A stretch of DNA of 64,000 nt, taken from NCBI RefSeq assembly GCF_016863535.1, contig NZ_BOPB01000021.1, positions 1 to 64,000 of the forward strand, read 5' to 3'. Shown one piece after another: positions 8,983 to 15,833 of this stretch. The notes beneath the pieces were generated by a model. That model made no database searches. It was not told where the DNA came from and was given only the letters and a program-made list of their open reading frames with translations. This stretch comes from Micromonospora lutea (GTDB taxonomy: Bacteria; Actinomycetota; Actinomycetes; Mycobacteriales; Micromonosporaceae). Made by a program: the position numbers and the translations under genes. Numbering within the stretch: position 1 is the stretch's first letter; each line of letters opens with the position of its first letter.

Positions 8983-10077
8983 TCAGCTGATGCCGGCTTC
9001 GGTGCAGAGCGCAGCGAAGTCACCGGTGCAGACCTGCTCCTTGGTCACGTAACCGTCGGCGATGACGTCCTTGACGTTCTCCTTGTAGATCGCCTGCGGG
9101 GTGAGCAGGACGGCCGGCACGTCCCGGCCACCCTCCGGGTCCTTGACGGTCTGGCCGGTCTCCTTGCGCTCGCCCTTGGCCAGCGCGATGGCCAGCTCGG
9201 CGGCGGCGTCGGCCTCCTGCTTGACCGCCTTGTAGACGGTCATGCACTGGTCACCGGCGAGGATGTTCTGCAGCGCCTGCGGGTCGGCGTCCTGGCCGGT
9301 CACCGGCACCTTGCCGTTGAGCTTGTTCTTCTTCAGCACCGAGATGGCGGCGTTGCCGAGGCCGTCGTTGGCGGAGAGCACACCGTCGATCTTGCCGCTG
9401 GTCTGGGTCAGCATCTGCTCGAAGATCGTGGCGGCCTGGGCGTTGTCCCAGTCGGGAACGTCCTGGTCCGGGCCCTTGACGTACTCGTTCGCGTCGAACT
9501 TGGGCTTGAGGACCGAGTCGTACCCGTTCTTGAACAGGGTGGCGTTGTTGTCGGTCGGCGAGCCGTTCAGGTACGCCACGACCGGCTTCTCGACCTTCTG
9601 GTCGGTCAGGCACTTGACCAGGCCCTCGCCCTGGAGCTTGCCGACAGCCTCGTTGTCGAAGCTGACGTAGTACTCCGCCGAGCCGCCCAGGGTGAGGCGG
9701 TCGTAGTCGATGGTGGCGACGCCCTGCGACTTGGCCTTGTCGAGGACGGCCTTACCGGTGCCGGAGTCCAGGTTGACGATCATCAGCGCGGTGACGCCAC
9801 TCGTGATCATCTGGTCGGCGATGGTCTGGAACTGGGTCTTGTCGCCCTGCGCGTTCTGGATGTCGTAGTCGACGTTGGCGGCCTTGAACGCCTCCTCCAG
9901 GAACTTACGGTCCGCCGTCTCCCAGCGGACGGAGGACTTGCTGTCCGGCAGGATCACGCCGATCTTCGGGGTCTTGTCGGAGCCGGCCTGGTCGCCGCCG
10001 GAATCGTCGCCGCAGGCCGTCAGGCTGCCGAGGGCCAGCAGGCCCACGGTTCCGACGGCGAGGAAGCCCTTGCGCAT
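8983..10077 (-). CDS. Sugar ABC transporter substrate-binding lipoprotein (XylF-like)
   Basis: A 364-residue lipoprotein precursor. MRKGFLAVGTVGLLALG is followed by the lipobox LTAC at residues 19-22 and a Gly/Asp/Ser linker. The mature part is a periplasmic-binding-protein type I fold of the ribose/xylose group (KIGVILPDSKSSVRWETAD, GVTALMIVNLDSGTGKAVLD, ATIDYDRL, GVLSANDGLGNAAISVL). The phrase SVRWETADRKFLEEA resembles XylF, so a pentose such as xylose is the likely ligand. An AAAGGA ribosome-binding site precedes the ATG. It is the first gene of the operon and carries the promoter at 10140-10168. Confidence 0.92.
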   Translation of the reverse strand: MRKGFLAVGTVGLLALGSLTACGDDSGGDQAGSDKTPKIGVILPDSKSSVRWETADRKFLEEAFKAANVDYDIQNAQGDKTQFQTIADQMITSGVTALMIVNLDSGTGKAVLDKAKSQGVATIDYDRLTLGGSAEYYVSFDNEAVGKLQGEGLVKCLTDQKVEKPVVAYLNGSPTDNNATLFKNGYDSVLKPKFDANEYVKGPDQDVPDWDNAQAATIFEQMLTQTSGKIDGVLSANDGLGNAAISVLKKNKLNGKVPVTGQDADPQALQNILAGDQCMTVYKAVKQEADAAAELAIALAKGERKETGQTVKDPEGGRDVPAVLLTPQAIYKENVKDVIADGYVTKEQVCTGDFAALCTEAGIS

Positions 10078-10139
10078 GTGCAGGGTCCTTTCGAGGGTGG
10101 GGAAGGGTGTCGGTGTTTTTTGTTTTTGTTGTGCCCGGC

Positions 10140-10168
10140 AACGTATTGCGCGTCACACGCCAGCACAA
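10140..10168 (-). promoter_or_regulatory. Probable promoter of the sugar ABC operon
   Basis: On the minus strand TTGTGC is separated by exactly 17 nt from TACGTT, about 60 nt upstream of the binding-protein ATG. The leader then contains an unusual A-rich run (ACAACAAAAACAAAAAACACC on the minus strand). The 10078-10290 spacer holds no gene. An operator for the ROK protein is expected here, but I cannot point to one with confidence. Confidence 0.45.
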
Positions 10169-10290
10169 GGGTGCGCAGCACACGAGTTTGTTGTCGGCGG
10201 TAACAATTCAGCAACGTGGTCGACACCCGGTCGCCACCGTCCGTCTGCCGGAGCCGAGATCCGTCCGGCTCGCGCACGGGCCGGATCGGA

Positions 10291-10770
10291 TCAGTCGGCG
10301 GCGAGACACGCGGTGCGCGCCTCGGTGAGCGCGATCAGATCCCCCGGAGCCAGCTCCACCTGGAGTCCTCGGCGTCCGGCCGAGACGTACACCGTCGGGT
10401 GGTCCAGGGCGGAGCTGTCGAGCACCGTGGGCAGGCGGCGGCGTTGGCCGAGTGGGCTGATACCGCCGCGTACGTACCCGGTGGCCCGCTCGGCTGCCAC
10501 CCGCTCGGCCAGCGTGGCCCGCTTACCGCCCACCGCCGCCGCGAGCGCCTTCAGGTCGAGTTCGCCGGTGACCGGCACCACCGCCACCGTCAACACCCCG
10601 TCGACCTCGGTGACCAGGGTCTTGAAGACCCGCTCCGGTGCCACCGCGAGCGCGGCGGCGACCAGCGCGCCGTAGTTGGGCGCGTCAGGGGAGACGTCGT
10701 ACGGGTGCGTGCGATGGTCGACCTTGCGCTTTGCCAGCAGCACGATCGCCGGGGTGCCACGTCCCGCCAT
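10291..10770 (-). CDS. ybaK: YbaK/EbsC-type Cys-tRNA(Pro)/Cys-tRNA(Cys) deacylase
   Basis: The start at ATG 10770 gives MAGRGTPAIVLLAKRKVDHR, the normal family beginning; the extra 21 residues of the longer frame are not conserved-looking. The product has 159 residues. The YbaK/ProRS-INS editing fold is recognised by the core Lys in RVFKTLV, VPVTGELDLKALAAAVGGKRA, and GYVRGGISPLGQRRRLP. It hydrolyses Cys mischarged on tRNA(Pro). It stands alone between the sugar operon promoter and a same-strand methyltransferase gene, with a gap of about 70 bp. Confidence 0.92.
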   Translation of the reverse strand: MAGRGTPAIVLLAKRKVDHRTHPYDVSPDAPNYGALVAAALAVAPERVFKTLVTEVDGVLTVAVVPVTGELDLKALAAAVGGKRATLAERVAAERATGYVRGGISPLGQRRRLPTVLDSSALDHPTVYVSAGRRGLQVELAPGDLIALTEARTACLAAD

Positions 10771-10840
10771 GCTCGCCAACGTAGACCCGGCCGGACGGTC
10801 GAACCACTGCCTTCTCACCGAGTGGTTCGGCAAGGCTGGT

Positions 10841-12139
10841 TCAGGGGGTCGGGCGGCAGACCAGGACCGTCGGGGCGGCGGCCACCCGGGTGAGCACCAG
10901 GCTGGCCGGCTGGTCGCCGGCCAGTCGCAGGTCGCGTCGGAGCCGCTCGGGCTCCAGCGCGGAGCCGCGCTTGAGGATCTCCACCCGGCCGACCCGCCGT
11001 TCCCGCAGCAGCGCCCGCAGTCGCTTGAGGGAGAACGGCAGCACGTCGGTCACCTCCAGACAGCGGGCGTACGGCGTGGGCGTCGCCGCGTCGGCGTAGA
11101 GGTAGGCGATGGTCGGGTCGGCCAGCGTGGCGTCCAGGTCAGCGGCCAACTCGGCGACCAGATGCGCCCGGACCACTGCCGGATCCGGGTCGTAGACGAA
11201 ACGTCGCACCGGCCCGACGTCCGCCTCCCGCGTCCCCGATCCGGTCAGCTGATGCACCGACGCGCCGTTGCCCAGGTGAAGCTCCCCGCTGCCACGGTTG
11301 CTCCCGCCGTCGGCCAGGCCACCGGTCGGGTGATAGCAAGGGTCCCCTGCTATACCGGAGGCGTTAACAGGGGGCCCTTCCTTGCATATGGTGGCGCGGC
11401 GGGGGACATCGGGCAGGTCGCCGCACCAGAGGGTTGCCTCGACCAGGTCGCCGTCGACGCTCACCCACTCGGCCTCGGCGCCGGGCGGGATCAACGCGTG
11501 GTCGATCCCCGGCGCGACCTTCACCACCGTGCGCGGCACCCGCTCGGCCAAGCCGGTGACGAAATCCCACGGCGGCGAGTACGAGTTGGGGTCGAAGATC
11601 CGGCGGCCGGTTCCGGCGCGGCGTCGGGCCGGGTCGCAGAAGACCGCCTCGACCCGGGTCACGTCGAAGGCGGTCGCGTCGCCGCACTCGACGGTGACCA
11701 GCTCGGCCAGCCCGGCGGCCTGAGCGTTCGCCTCGGCCAGCGCGGCGGTGAGCGGGTCCGCCTCCACCGCGTACACCCGGATGCCGGTGCGGGCGGCGGC
11801 GAGCGCGTCGGCACCCAGCCCGCAGCCCAGGTCGGCGAGCGTGCTCACCCCGGCGGCGCGTAGCCGCTGCGCCCGCCGGTCCGCGACGATCCGCCGGGTG
11901 GCCTGCTCCAGGCCGGGCCGGGTGAAGAACATGGCGCTCGCCGCCGGCCCGAACTTGCCCACCGCCCGGCGACGCAGCTCCGCCTGGGTCAGCGCCGCCG
12001 CGGCGAGTCCGGCCGGCATCCCGGCCGAGCGCAGCGACGCGGCGGCGACCAGCGGATCACCGCCGGCCACCCGAGCCGCCGCGTCGAGCGCGGCCGACCC
12101 CTCGGGCGTACGCAGCGCGGCGAACTGCTCCAGATCCAC
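10841..12139 (-). CDS. Class I SAM-dependent methyltransferase with THUMP-like C-terminal domain, carrying a repeat-encoded insertion
   Basis: The start was placed at GTG giving VDLEQFAALRTPEGSAAL (GGGAG upstream); seven more residues are possible. The product has 432 residues. A helical N-terminal region (about 1-90) precedes a Rossmann methyltransferase core with motif I TLADLGCGLGADALA, acidic motif II VYAVEADP, and VFCDPARRRAGTGRRIF. The C-terminal region (FSLKRLRALLRERRVGRVEILKRG) matches the THUMP-like domain of this actinobacterial family. The substrate is unknown; rRNA or tRNA are possible. About residues 252-270 (VNASGIAGDPCYHP region) are encoded by a dispersed palindromic repeat inserted in frame, probably as a surface loop. 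Confidence 0.85.
   Translation of the reverse strand: MDLEQFAALRTPEGSAALDAAARVAGGDPLVAAASLRSAGMPAGLAAAALTQAELRRRAVGKFGPAASAMFFTRPGLEQATRRIVADRRAQRLRAAGVSTLADLGCGLGADALAAARTGIRVYAVEADPLTAALAEANAQAAGLAELVTVECGDATAFDVTRVEAVFCDPARRRAGTGRRIFDPNSYSPPWDFVTGLAERVPRTVVKVAPGIDHALIPPGAEAEWVSVDGDLVEATLWCGDLPDVPRRATICKEGPPVNASGIAGDPCYHPTGGLADGGSNRGSGELHLGNGASVHQLTGSGTREADVGPVRRFVYDPDPAVVRAHLVAELAADLDATLADPTIAYLYADAATPTPYARCLEVTDVLPFSLKRLRALLRERRVGRVEILKRGSALEPERLRRDLRLAGDQPASLVLTRVAAAPTVLVCRPTP
11333..11389. repeat. Dispersed palindromic repeat (family A), copy inside a coding sequence
   Basis: The element contains GCAAGGGTCCCCTG (11336-11349), a spacer with GGCGTTAACAG, and GGGGGCCCTTCCTTGC (to 11385). 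The arms are nearly complementary, so it can fold as a hairpin. A second copy with the same order of blocks (GTCCCTTGCT, GAGGCGTTAACAGGG, GCCCTTCCTT) is at 49231-49292. Here it lies inside the methyltransferase gene without breaking the frame. Confidence 0.8.
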
Positions 12140-12193
12140 CCGCCCATTCTCCCGCCCCACCCGACTGCCCGAGGCGCCCGCCCGTGCGCGGCG

Positions 12194-12256
12194 TGATCGT
12201 CTGCACTTCAGTGAGTCGACACGCCGAGGTCCGAGTCACTGAAGTGCAGACGATCA
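12194..12256. repeat. Intergenic palindrome with GATC ends (family B, copy 1)
   Basis: Perfect 20-bp arms: GATCGTCTGCACTTCAGTGA (12195-12214) and its exact complement (12236-12255), with a 21-nt loop. It is flanked by C-rich DNA on the left and G-rich DNA on the right. It sits between the methyltransferase start and the end of the DUF397 gene. The architecture is shared with 22913-22989, 29154-29224 and 32574-32627, but the stem sequence is different. Confidence 0.8.
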
Positions 12257-12305
12257 ATGTGCGGCCGACCGGGCTCGGCGGGGTGGCCGGCGGCGGGGGT
12301 GGGGA

Positions 12306-12497
12306 TCAGTTGGTGGTGTGGTGGGTGGTGATGAAGGCGCGCCAGGCGGTCCGGGTGAAGGCGAGCACCGGGCCGGCCGGGTCCTTGCTGTCGCGTACGG
12401 CGACCACGCCGGGCAGGTTGTCGGCGACCTCCACGCAGGCGCCGCCGTTGCTGTTGCTGCGGGAGGATTTGCGCCAGGCGGCACGGGTCAGGTCCAT
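12306..12497 (-). CDS. DUF397 domain protein
   Basis: A 63-residue protein with the DUF397 pattern: TRAAWRKSSRS near the N-terminus, GGACVEVAD, VAVRDSKDPAGPVLAFT and a C-terminal WRAF. Its ATG lies inside the end of the XRE/DUF5753 gene (10-bp overlap), so the two are coupled. In actinomycetes DUF397 proteins are regularly paired with DUF5753-containing helix-turn-helix proteins in development and antibiotic control, and in some studied cases act as their antagonists or partners. A direct partnership is inferred here from position. Confidence 0.92.
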   Translation of the reverse strand: MDLTRAAWRKSSRSNSNGGACVEVADNLPGVVAVRDSKDPAGPVLAFTRTAWRAFITTHHTTN

Positions 12498-13288
12498 GAC
12501 TTCGCCACTTCCTCGATCAGGCGGGCGGACTGCCGGCGCGGCAGCGCCTCACCGGCCACAGTCTCCCAGCGCCGCCCGAGGCTGGCAAGGTCGTTCGAGC
12601 TGTCCACAGTGTGCCCCCGGAGTTGGTTGTCCAGGTGCGCCACCTCGGTGCCGTCGGCGAGCCGGGCCAGCACGAACGGGCCGTTGAGTCCGGGGTACCA
12701 CGGGGTCTCGGCCGGCACGATCCGCACCTGCACGTGCGGGCGGTCGACGAGGGTGCGCAGGTGCTCCAACTGCTCGCGCATCGTCGCGCGCTCGCCGACC
12801 TGCCGGCGCAGCGCCTGCTCGTCGAGCACCGCGACGAGCTGCGGTGGCTCCTCGCGGGTGAGCACCTCCTGCCGGGCCATCCGGGCCAGCACCCGCTTCT
12901 CGATCTGCTCGTCGGTCAGCGGCGGGCCGGCTCGGAGCATCGCCCGCGCGTACGCCTCGGTCTGGAGCAGGCCCGGCACCACGGCCGGGTCGTACCAGCG
13001 CAGCGCGACCGCCTCGCGTTCGATCTCGCCCCACGATCGGAACCAGTCCGGCTCGGCGTGCAGCCGGATCAGCTCCAGCATCCCGACGAAGAGACCGCCG
13101 GTCTCCAGCACCTTGTCGAACCGGGCCAGGTAGTCGGCGCTGAGCTGGTTCGGGCCGATCTCCATCGCGCTCACCGCCGACGTGGAGTAGTTGATCATTT
13201 TGCTCAACTCCTCCTGGCTGAGCCCGCGCATCTTGCGGGCCCGGCGCAACTGGTCGCGCAGGAATCCCAGGGTTGGTATGTCGGCCAT
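12488..13288 (-). CDS. XRE-family helix-turn-helix regulator with DUF5753 domain
   Basis: A 266-residue protein. An N-terminal Cro/CI-type helix-turn-helix (about residues 8-65: LRDQLRRARKMRGLSQEELSKM, then YSTSAVSAMEIG) is followed by the DUF5753 domain (about 85-260), recognised by WFRSWGEIEREAVALRWYDP, VPGLLQTEAYARAML, and the C-terminal LRGHTVDSSNDLASLGRRWE. It is the partner of the overlapping DUF397 gene. The pair resembles the many WhiJ-like cassettes of actinomycetes; the target genes are unknown. Confidence 0.92.
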   Translation of the reverse strand: MADIPTLGFLRDQLRRARKMRGLSQEELSKMINYSTSAVSAMEIGPNQLSADYLARFDKVLETGGLFVGMLELIRLHAEPDWFRSWGEIEREAVALRWYDPAVVPGLLQTEAYARAMLRAGPPLTDEQIEKRVLARMARQEVLTREEPPQLVAVLDEQALRRQVGERATMREQLEHLRTLVDRPHVQVRIVPAETPWYPGLNGPFVLARLADGTEVAHLDNQLRGHTVDSSNDLASLGRRWETVAGEALPRRQSARLIEEVAKSWT

Positions 13289-13472
13289 CTGTCCGCCCTC
13301 CGTGACGTGGTCGCGCCGGAGAGTAAGGGTGAGTCGCCAGGCGGGGAAGTAAATGTCGGCGTGTTGCGGTCAACGCTGGCGGAACTGTGGTGCCGACGTT
13401 GGTCGGAGGGCGATCAAGGGCGGTGCGGTGGTGCGCACGAGGGTGGGGAGATGGCGACACCGGCCCGCCGGA

Positions 13473-13499
13473 TTGGCACTCTCCTTGACGGAGTGCTAG
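13473..13499. promoter_or_regulatory. CIRCE operator 1 (HrcA binding site)
   Basis: TTGGCACTC, 9 nt, GAGTGCTAG matches the CIRCE consensus TTAGCACTC-N9-GAGTGCTAA with two changes. It overlaps the -35 element of the groES promoter, so HrcA binding would block RNA polymerase. Confidence 0.93.
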
Positions 13500-13513
13500 C
13501 CGAGGAATAACCT
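13485..13513 (+). promoter_or_regulatory. groESL promoter
   Basis: TTGACG, exactly 17 nt, TAACCT. The predicted start of transcription (around 13520) falls inside the second CIRCE element, leaving a leader of about 160 nt before groES. Confidence 0.7.
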
Positions 13514-13517
13514 GCGA

Positions 13518-13544
13518 TTAGCACTCTCACCCTGAGGGTGCCAA
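13518..13544. promoter_or_regulatory. CIRCE operator 2 (HrcA binding site)
   Basis: TTAGCACTC, 9 nt, GGGTGCCAA. The left half is perfect and the right half has two mismatches to the consensus. It lies just downstream of the -10 element, over the predicted transcription start. With operator 1 it brackets the promoter. Confidence 0.9.
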
Positions 13545-13680
13545 CCTCCGGGCCCTGGTGTCCGGGGGTTGAACGCCAGGCGGACCGGCACCCGCGACGA
13601 CGGCCCCGCCCGGTGGCATGTGGCAGATTGACGCCGGTCGGCATGCCGATCGGCAACGAAACCAAGTACCCCAGGAGGGT

Positions 13681-13995
13681 ATGCCCGTGACTACCGCGAC
13701 CAAGGTTGCGATCAAGCCGCTCGAGGACCGCATCGTGGTCCAGGCGAACGAGGCCGAGACCACCACCGCCTCGGGCATCGTGATCCCCGACACCGCCAAG
13801 GAGAAGCCGCAGGAGGGCACCGTCCTCGCTGTCGGCCCGGGCCGGATCGACGACAAGGGCAACCGTGTGCCGATCGACGTCTCCGTCGGCGACACCGTCC
13901 TCTACTCGAAGTACGGCGGCACCGAGGTCAAGTACGCCGGCGAGGAGTACCTGGTGCTCTCCGCCCGCGACGTCCTCGCGGTCATCGAGAAGTAA
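13681..13995 (+). CDS. groES: Co-chaperonin GroES
   Basis: A 104-residue product from ATG (MPVTTATKVAIKPLEDRIVV). The AGGAGG site is only 2 nt from this ATG but 8 nt from the in-frame GTG at 13687, so translation may really begin two codons later (102 residues). The mobile loop (ETTTASGIVIPDTAKEKPQ), the roof region and the C-terminal YLVLSARDVLAVIEK are all typical. GroES caps the GroEL ring during protein folding. The gene is heat-inducible through two CIRCE operators and is separated from groEL by a hairpin. Confidence 0.96.
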   Translation: MPVTTATKVAIKPLEDRIVVQANEAETTTASGIVIPDTAKEKPQEGTVLAVGPGRIDDKGNRVPIDVSVGDTVLYSKYGGTEVKYAGEEYLVLSARDVLAVIEK

Positions 13996-14013
13996 GACAG
14001 ACCGATCAGTGTC

Positions 14014-14047
14014 GTTGCCCCGGTCCGGCTCGCCGGGCCGGGGCAAC
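14014..14047 (+). terminator. Hairpin between groES and groEL
   Basis: GTTGCCCCGGTCCGG / CCGGGCCGGGGCAAC with a short CTCG loop starts about 18 nt after the groES stop and ends about 20 nt before the groEL ATG. It may attenuate readthrough or stabilise a processed groES message. Confidence 0.6.
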
Positions 14048-14067
14048 GTCGCTTCGAAGGGACATTC

Positions 14068-15717
14068 ATGGCGAAGATCCTGAGCTTCTCGGACGACGCG
14101 CGGCACCTGCTGGAGCACGGTGTCAACGCGCTTGCGGACACGGTCAAGGTCACCCTCGGGCCGCGCGGGCGCAACGTCGTCCTCGACAAGAAATTCGGTG
14201 TGCCGACGATCACCAACGATGGCGTGACCATCGCCAAGGAGATCGAGCTCACCAACCCGTACGAGAACCTCGGCGCGCAGCTGGTCAAGGAGGTGGCGAC
14301 CAAGACCAACGACGTCGCCGGCGACGGGACCACCACCGCGACGGTGCTCGCCCAGGCCATGGTTCGTGAGGGCCTGCGCAACGTCGCCGCCGGTGCCAAC
14401 CCGGCCGGCCTCAAGCGGGGCATCGACGCCGCCGCCACCAAGGTCTCCGAGGCGCTGCTCGGCAAGGCCGTCGAGGTCTCCGACAAGAAGTCGGTCGCCC
14501 ACGTCGCGACGATCTCCGCGCAGGACGCCACCATCGGTGAGCTGATCGCGGAGGCGATGGAGAAGGTCGGCCGCGACGGTGTGATCACCGTCGAGGAGGG
14601 CTCGGCGCTGCAGACCGAGCTGGACGTCACCGAGGGCCTTCAGTTCGACAAGGGCTTCATCTCGCCGAACTTCGTCACCGACGCGGAGGCGCAGGAGTCG
14701 GTCCTGGAGGACGCGTACGTCCTGATCACCACGCAGAAGATCTCCGCGATCGAGGAGCTGCTGCCGCTGCTGGAGAAGGTCCTCCAGAACAACAAGCCGC
14801 TGCTCATCATCGCCGAGGACGTCGAGGGTCAGGCGCTGTCCACCCTGGTGGTCAACTCCATCCGCAAGACCCTCAAGGTCTGCGCGGTCAAGGCGCCCGG
14901 CTTCGGTGACCGCCGCAAGGCGATGCTCCAGGACATGGCGATCCTCACCGGCGCCGAGCTGGTCGCCCCCGAGCTGGGCTACAAGCTCGACCAGGTCGGC
15001 CTGGAGGTGCTGGGCAGCGTCCGGCGCGTCGTGGTCGACAAGGAGAACACCACCATCGTCGACGGTGGTGGCCAGGCCAGCGAGGTGGCCGACCGGGTCG
15101 CCCAGATCCGCAAGGAGATCGAGGCCTCGGACTCCGAGTGGGACCGGGAGAAGCTCGCCGAGCGGCTCGCCAAGCTCTCCGGCGGCGTCGCGGTGATCAA
15201 GGTCGGCGCGGCCACCGAGGTCGAGATGAAGGAGCGCAAGCACCGCATCGAGGACGCGATCGCCGCGACCAAGGCCGCGGTCGAGGAGGGTACGGTGCCC
15301 GGCGGCGGTGCCGCCCTGGCGCAGATCCTGTCGGTGCTCGACGACGACCTCGGCTTCACCGGCGACGAGAAGGTCGGCGTGTCGATCGTGCGCAAGGCGC
15401 TGGTCGAGCCGCTGCGGTGGATCGCCCAGAACGCCGGCCACGACGGTTACGTGGTGGTGCAGAAGGTCAGCGACAAGGAGTGGGGCCACGGCCTCGACGC
15501 CGCCGTCGGCGAGTACGTCGATCTGACCAAGGCCGGCATCATCGACCCGGTCAAGGTGACCCGCAACGCGGTCACCAACGCCGCGTCGATCGCCGGTCTG
15601 CTGCTCACCACCGAGAGCCTCGTGGTGGAGAAGCCGGCCGAGCCGGAGCCGGCCGCAGGTGGCCACGGCCACTCGCACGGCCACGGTCACAGCCACCAGC
15701 ACGGCCCGGGCTTCTGA
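14068..15717 (+). CDS. groEL: Chaperonin GroEL, GroEL1 type with His-rich tail
   Basis: A 549-residue chaperonin. The ATP site motifs VTLGPRGRNVVLDK and AGDGTTTATVLAQ and the equatorial GGGAALAQ segment are intact. The C-terminus is GGHGHSHGHGHSHQHGPGF, a histidine-rich tail that replaces the GGM repeats of classic GroEL and marks the GroEL1 paralogue that actinobacteria keep next to groES. In mycobacteria the His-tailed form has specialised roles rather than bulk folding. A second groEL is expected elsewhere in the genome. Confidence 0.96.
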   Translation: MAKILSFSDDARHLLEHGVNALADTVKVTLGPRGRNVVLDKKFGVPTITNDGVTIAKEIELTNPYENLGAQLVKEVATKTNDVAGDGTTTATVLAQAMVREGLRNVAAGANPAGLKRGIDAAATKVSEALLGKAVEVSDKKSVAHVATISAQDATIGELIAEAMEKVGRDGVITVEEGSALQTELDVTEGLQFDKGFISPNFVTDAEAQESVLEDAYVLITTQKISAIEELLPLLEKVLQNNKPLLIIAEDVEGQALSTLVVNSIRKTLKVCAVKAPGFGDRRKAMLQDMAILTGAELVAPELGYKLDQVGLEVLGSVRRVVVDKENTTIVDGGGQASEVADRVAQIRKEIEASDSEWDREKLAERLAKLSGGVAVIKVGAATEVEMKERKHRIEDAIAATKAAVEEGTVPGGGAALAQILSVLDDDLGFTGDEKVGVSIVRKALVEPLRWIAQNAGHDGYVVVQKVSDKEWGHGLDAAVGEYVDLTKAGIIDPVKVTRNAVTNAASIAGLLLTTESLVVEKPAEPEPAAGGHGHSHGHGHSHQHGPGF

Positions 15718-15736
15718 GCCCCTGCCGTACGCCGGA

Positions 15737-15772
15737 CGTGGGGCGCACCGTCGACGAGGCGGTGCGCCCCAC
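15737..15772 (+). terminator. Terminator of the groESL operon
   Basis: CGTGGGGCGCACCG / CGGTGCGCCCCACG, a perfect 14-bp stem with an 8-nt loop, about 20 nt after the groEL stop. Confidence 0.7.
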
Positions 15773-15833
15773 GCGCGGATAGCGGACGCTACGGCCACTT
15801 CCGGACCGGTGGTCGGTGGGAAAGACTGGGCGG

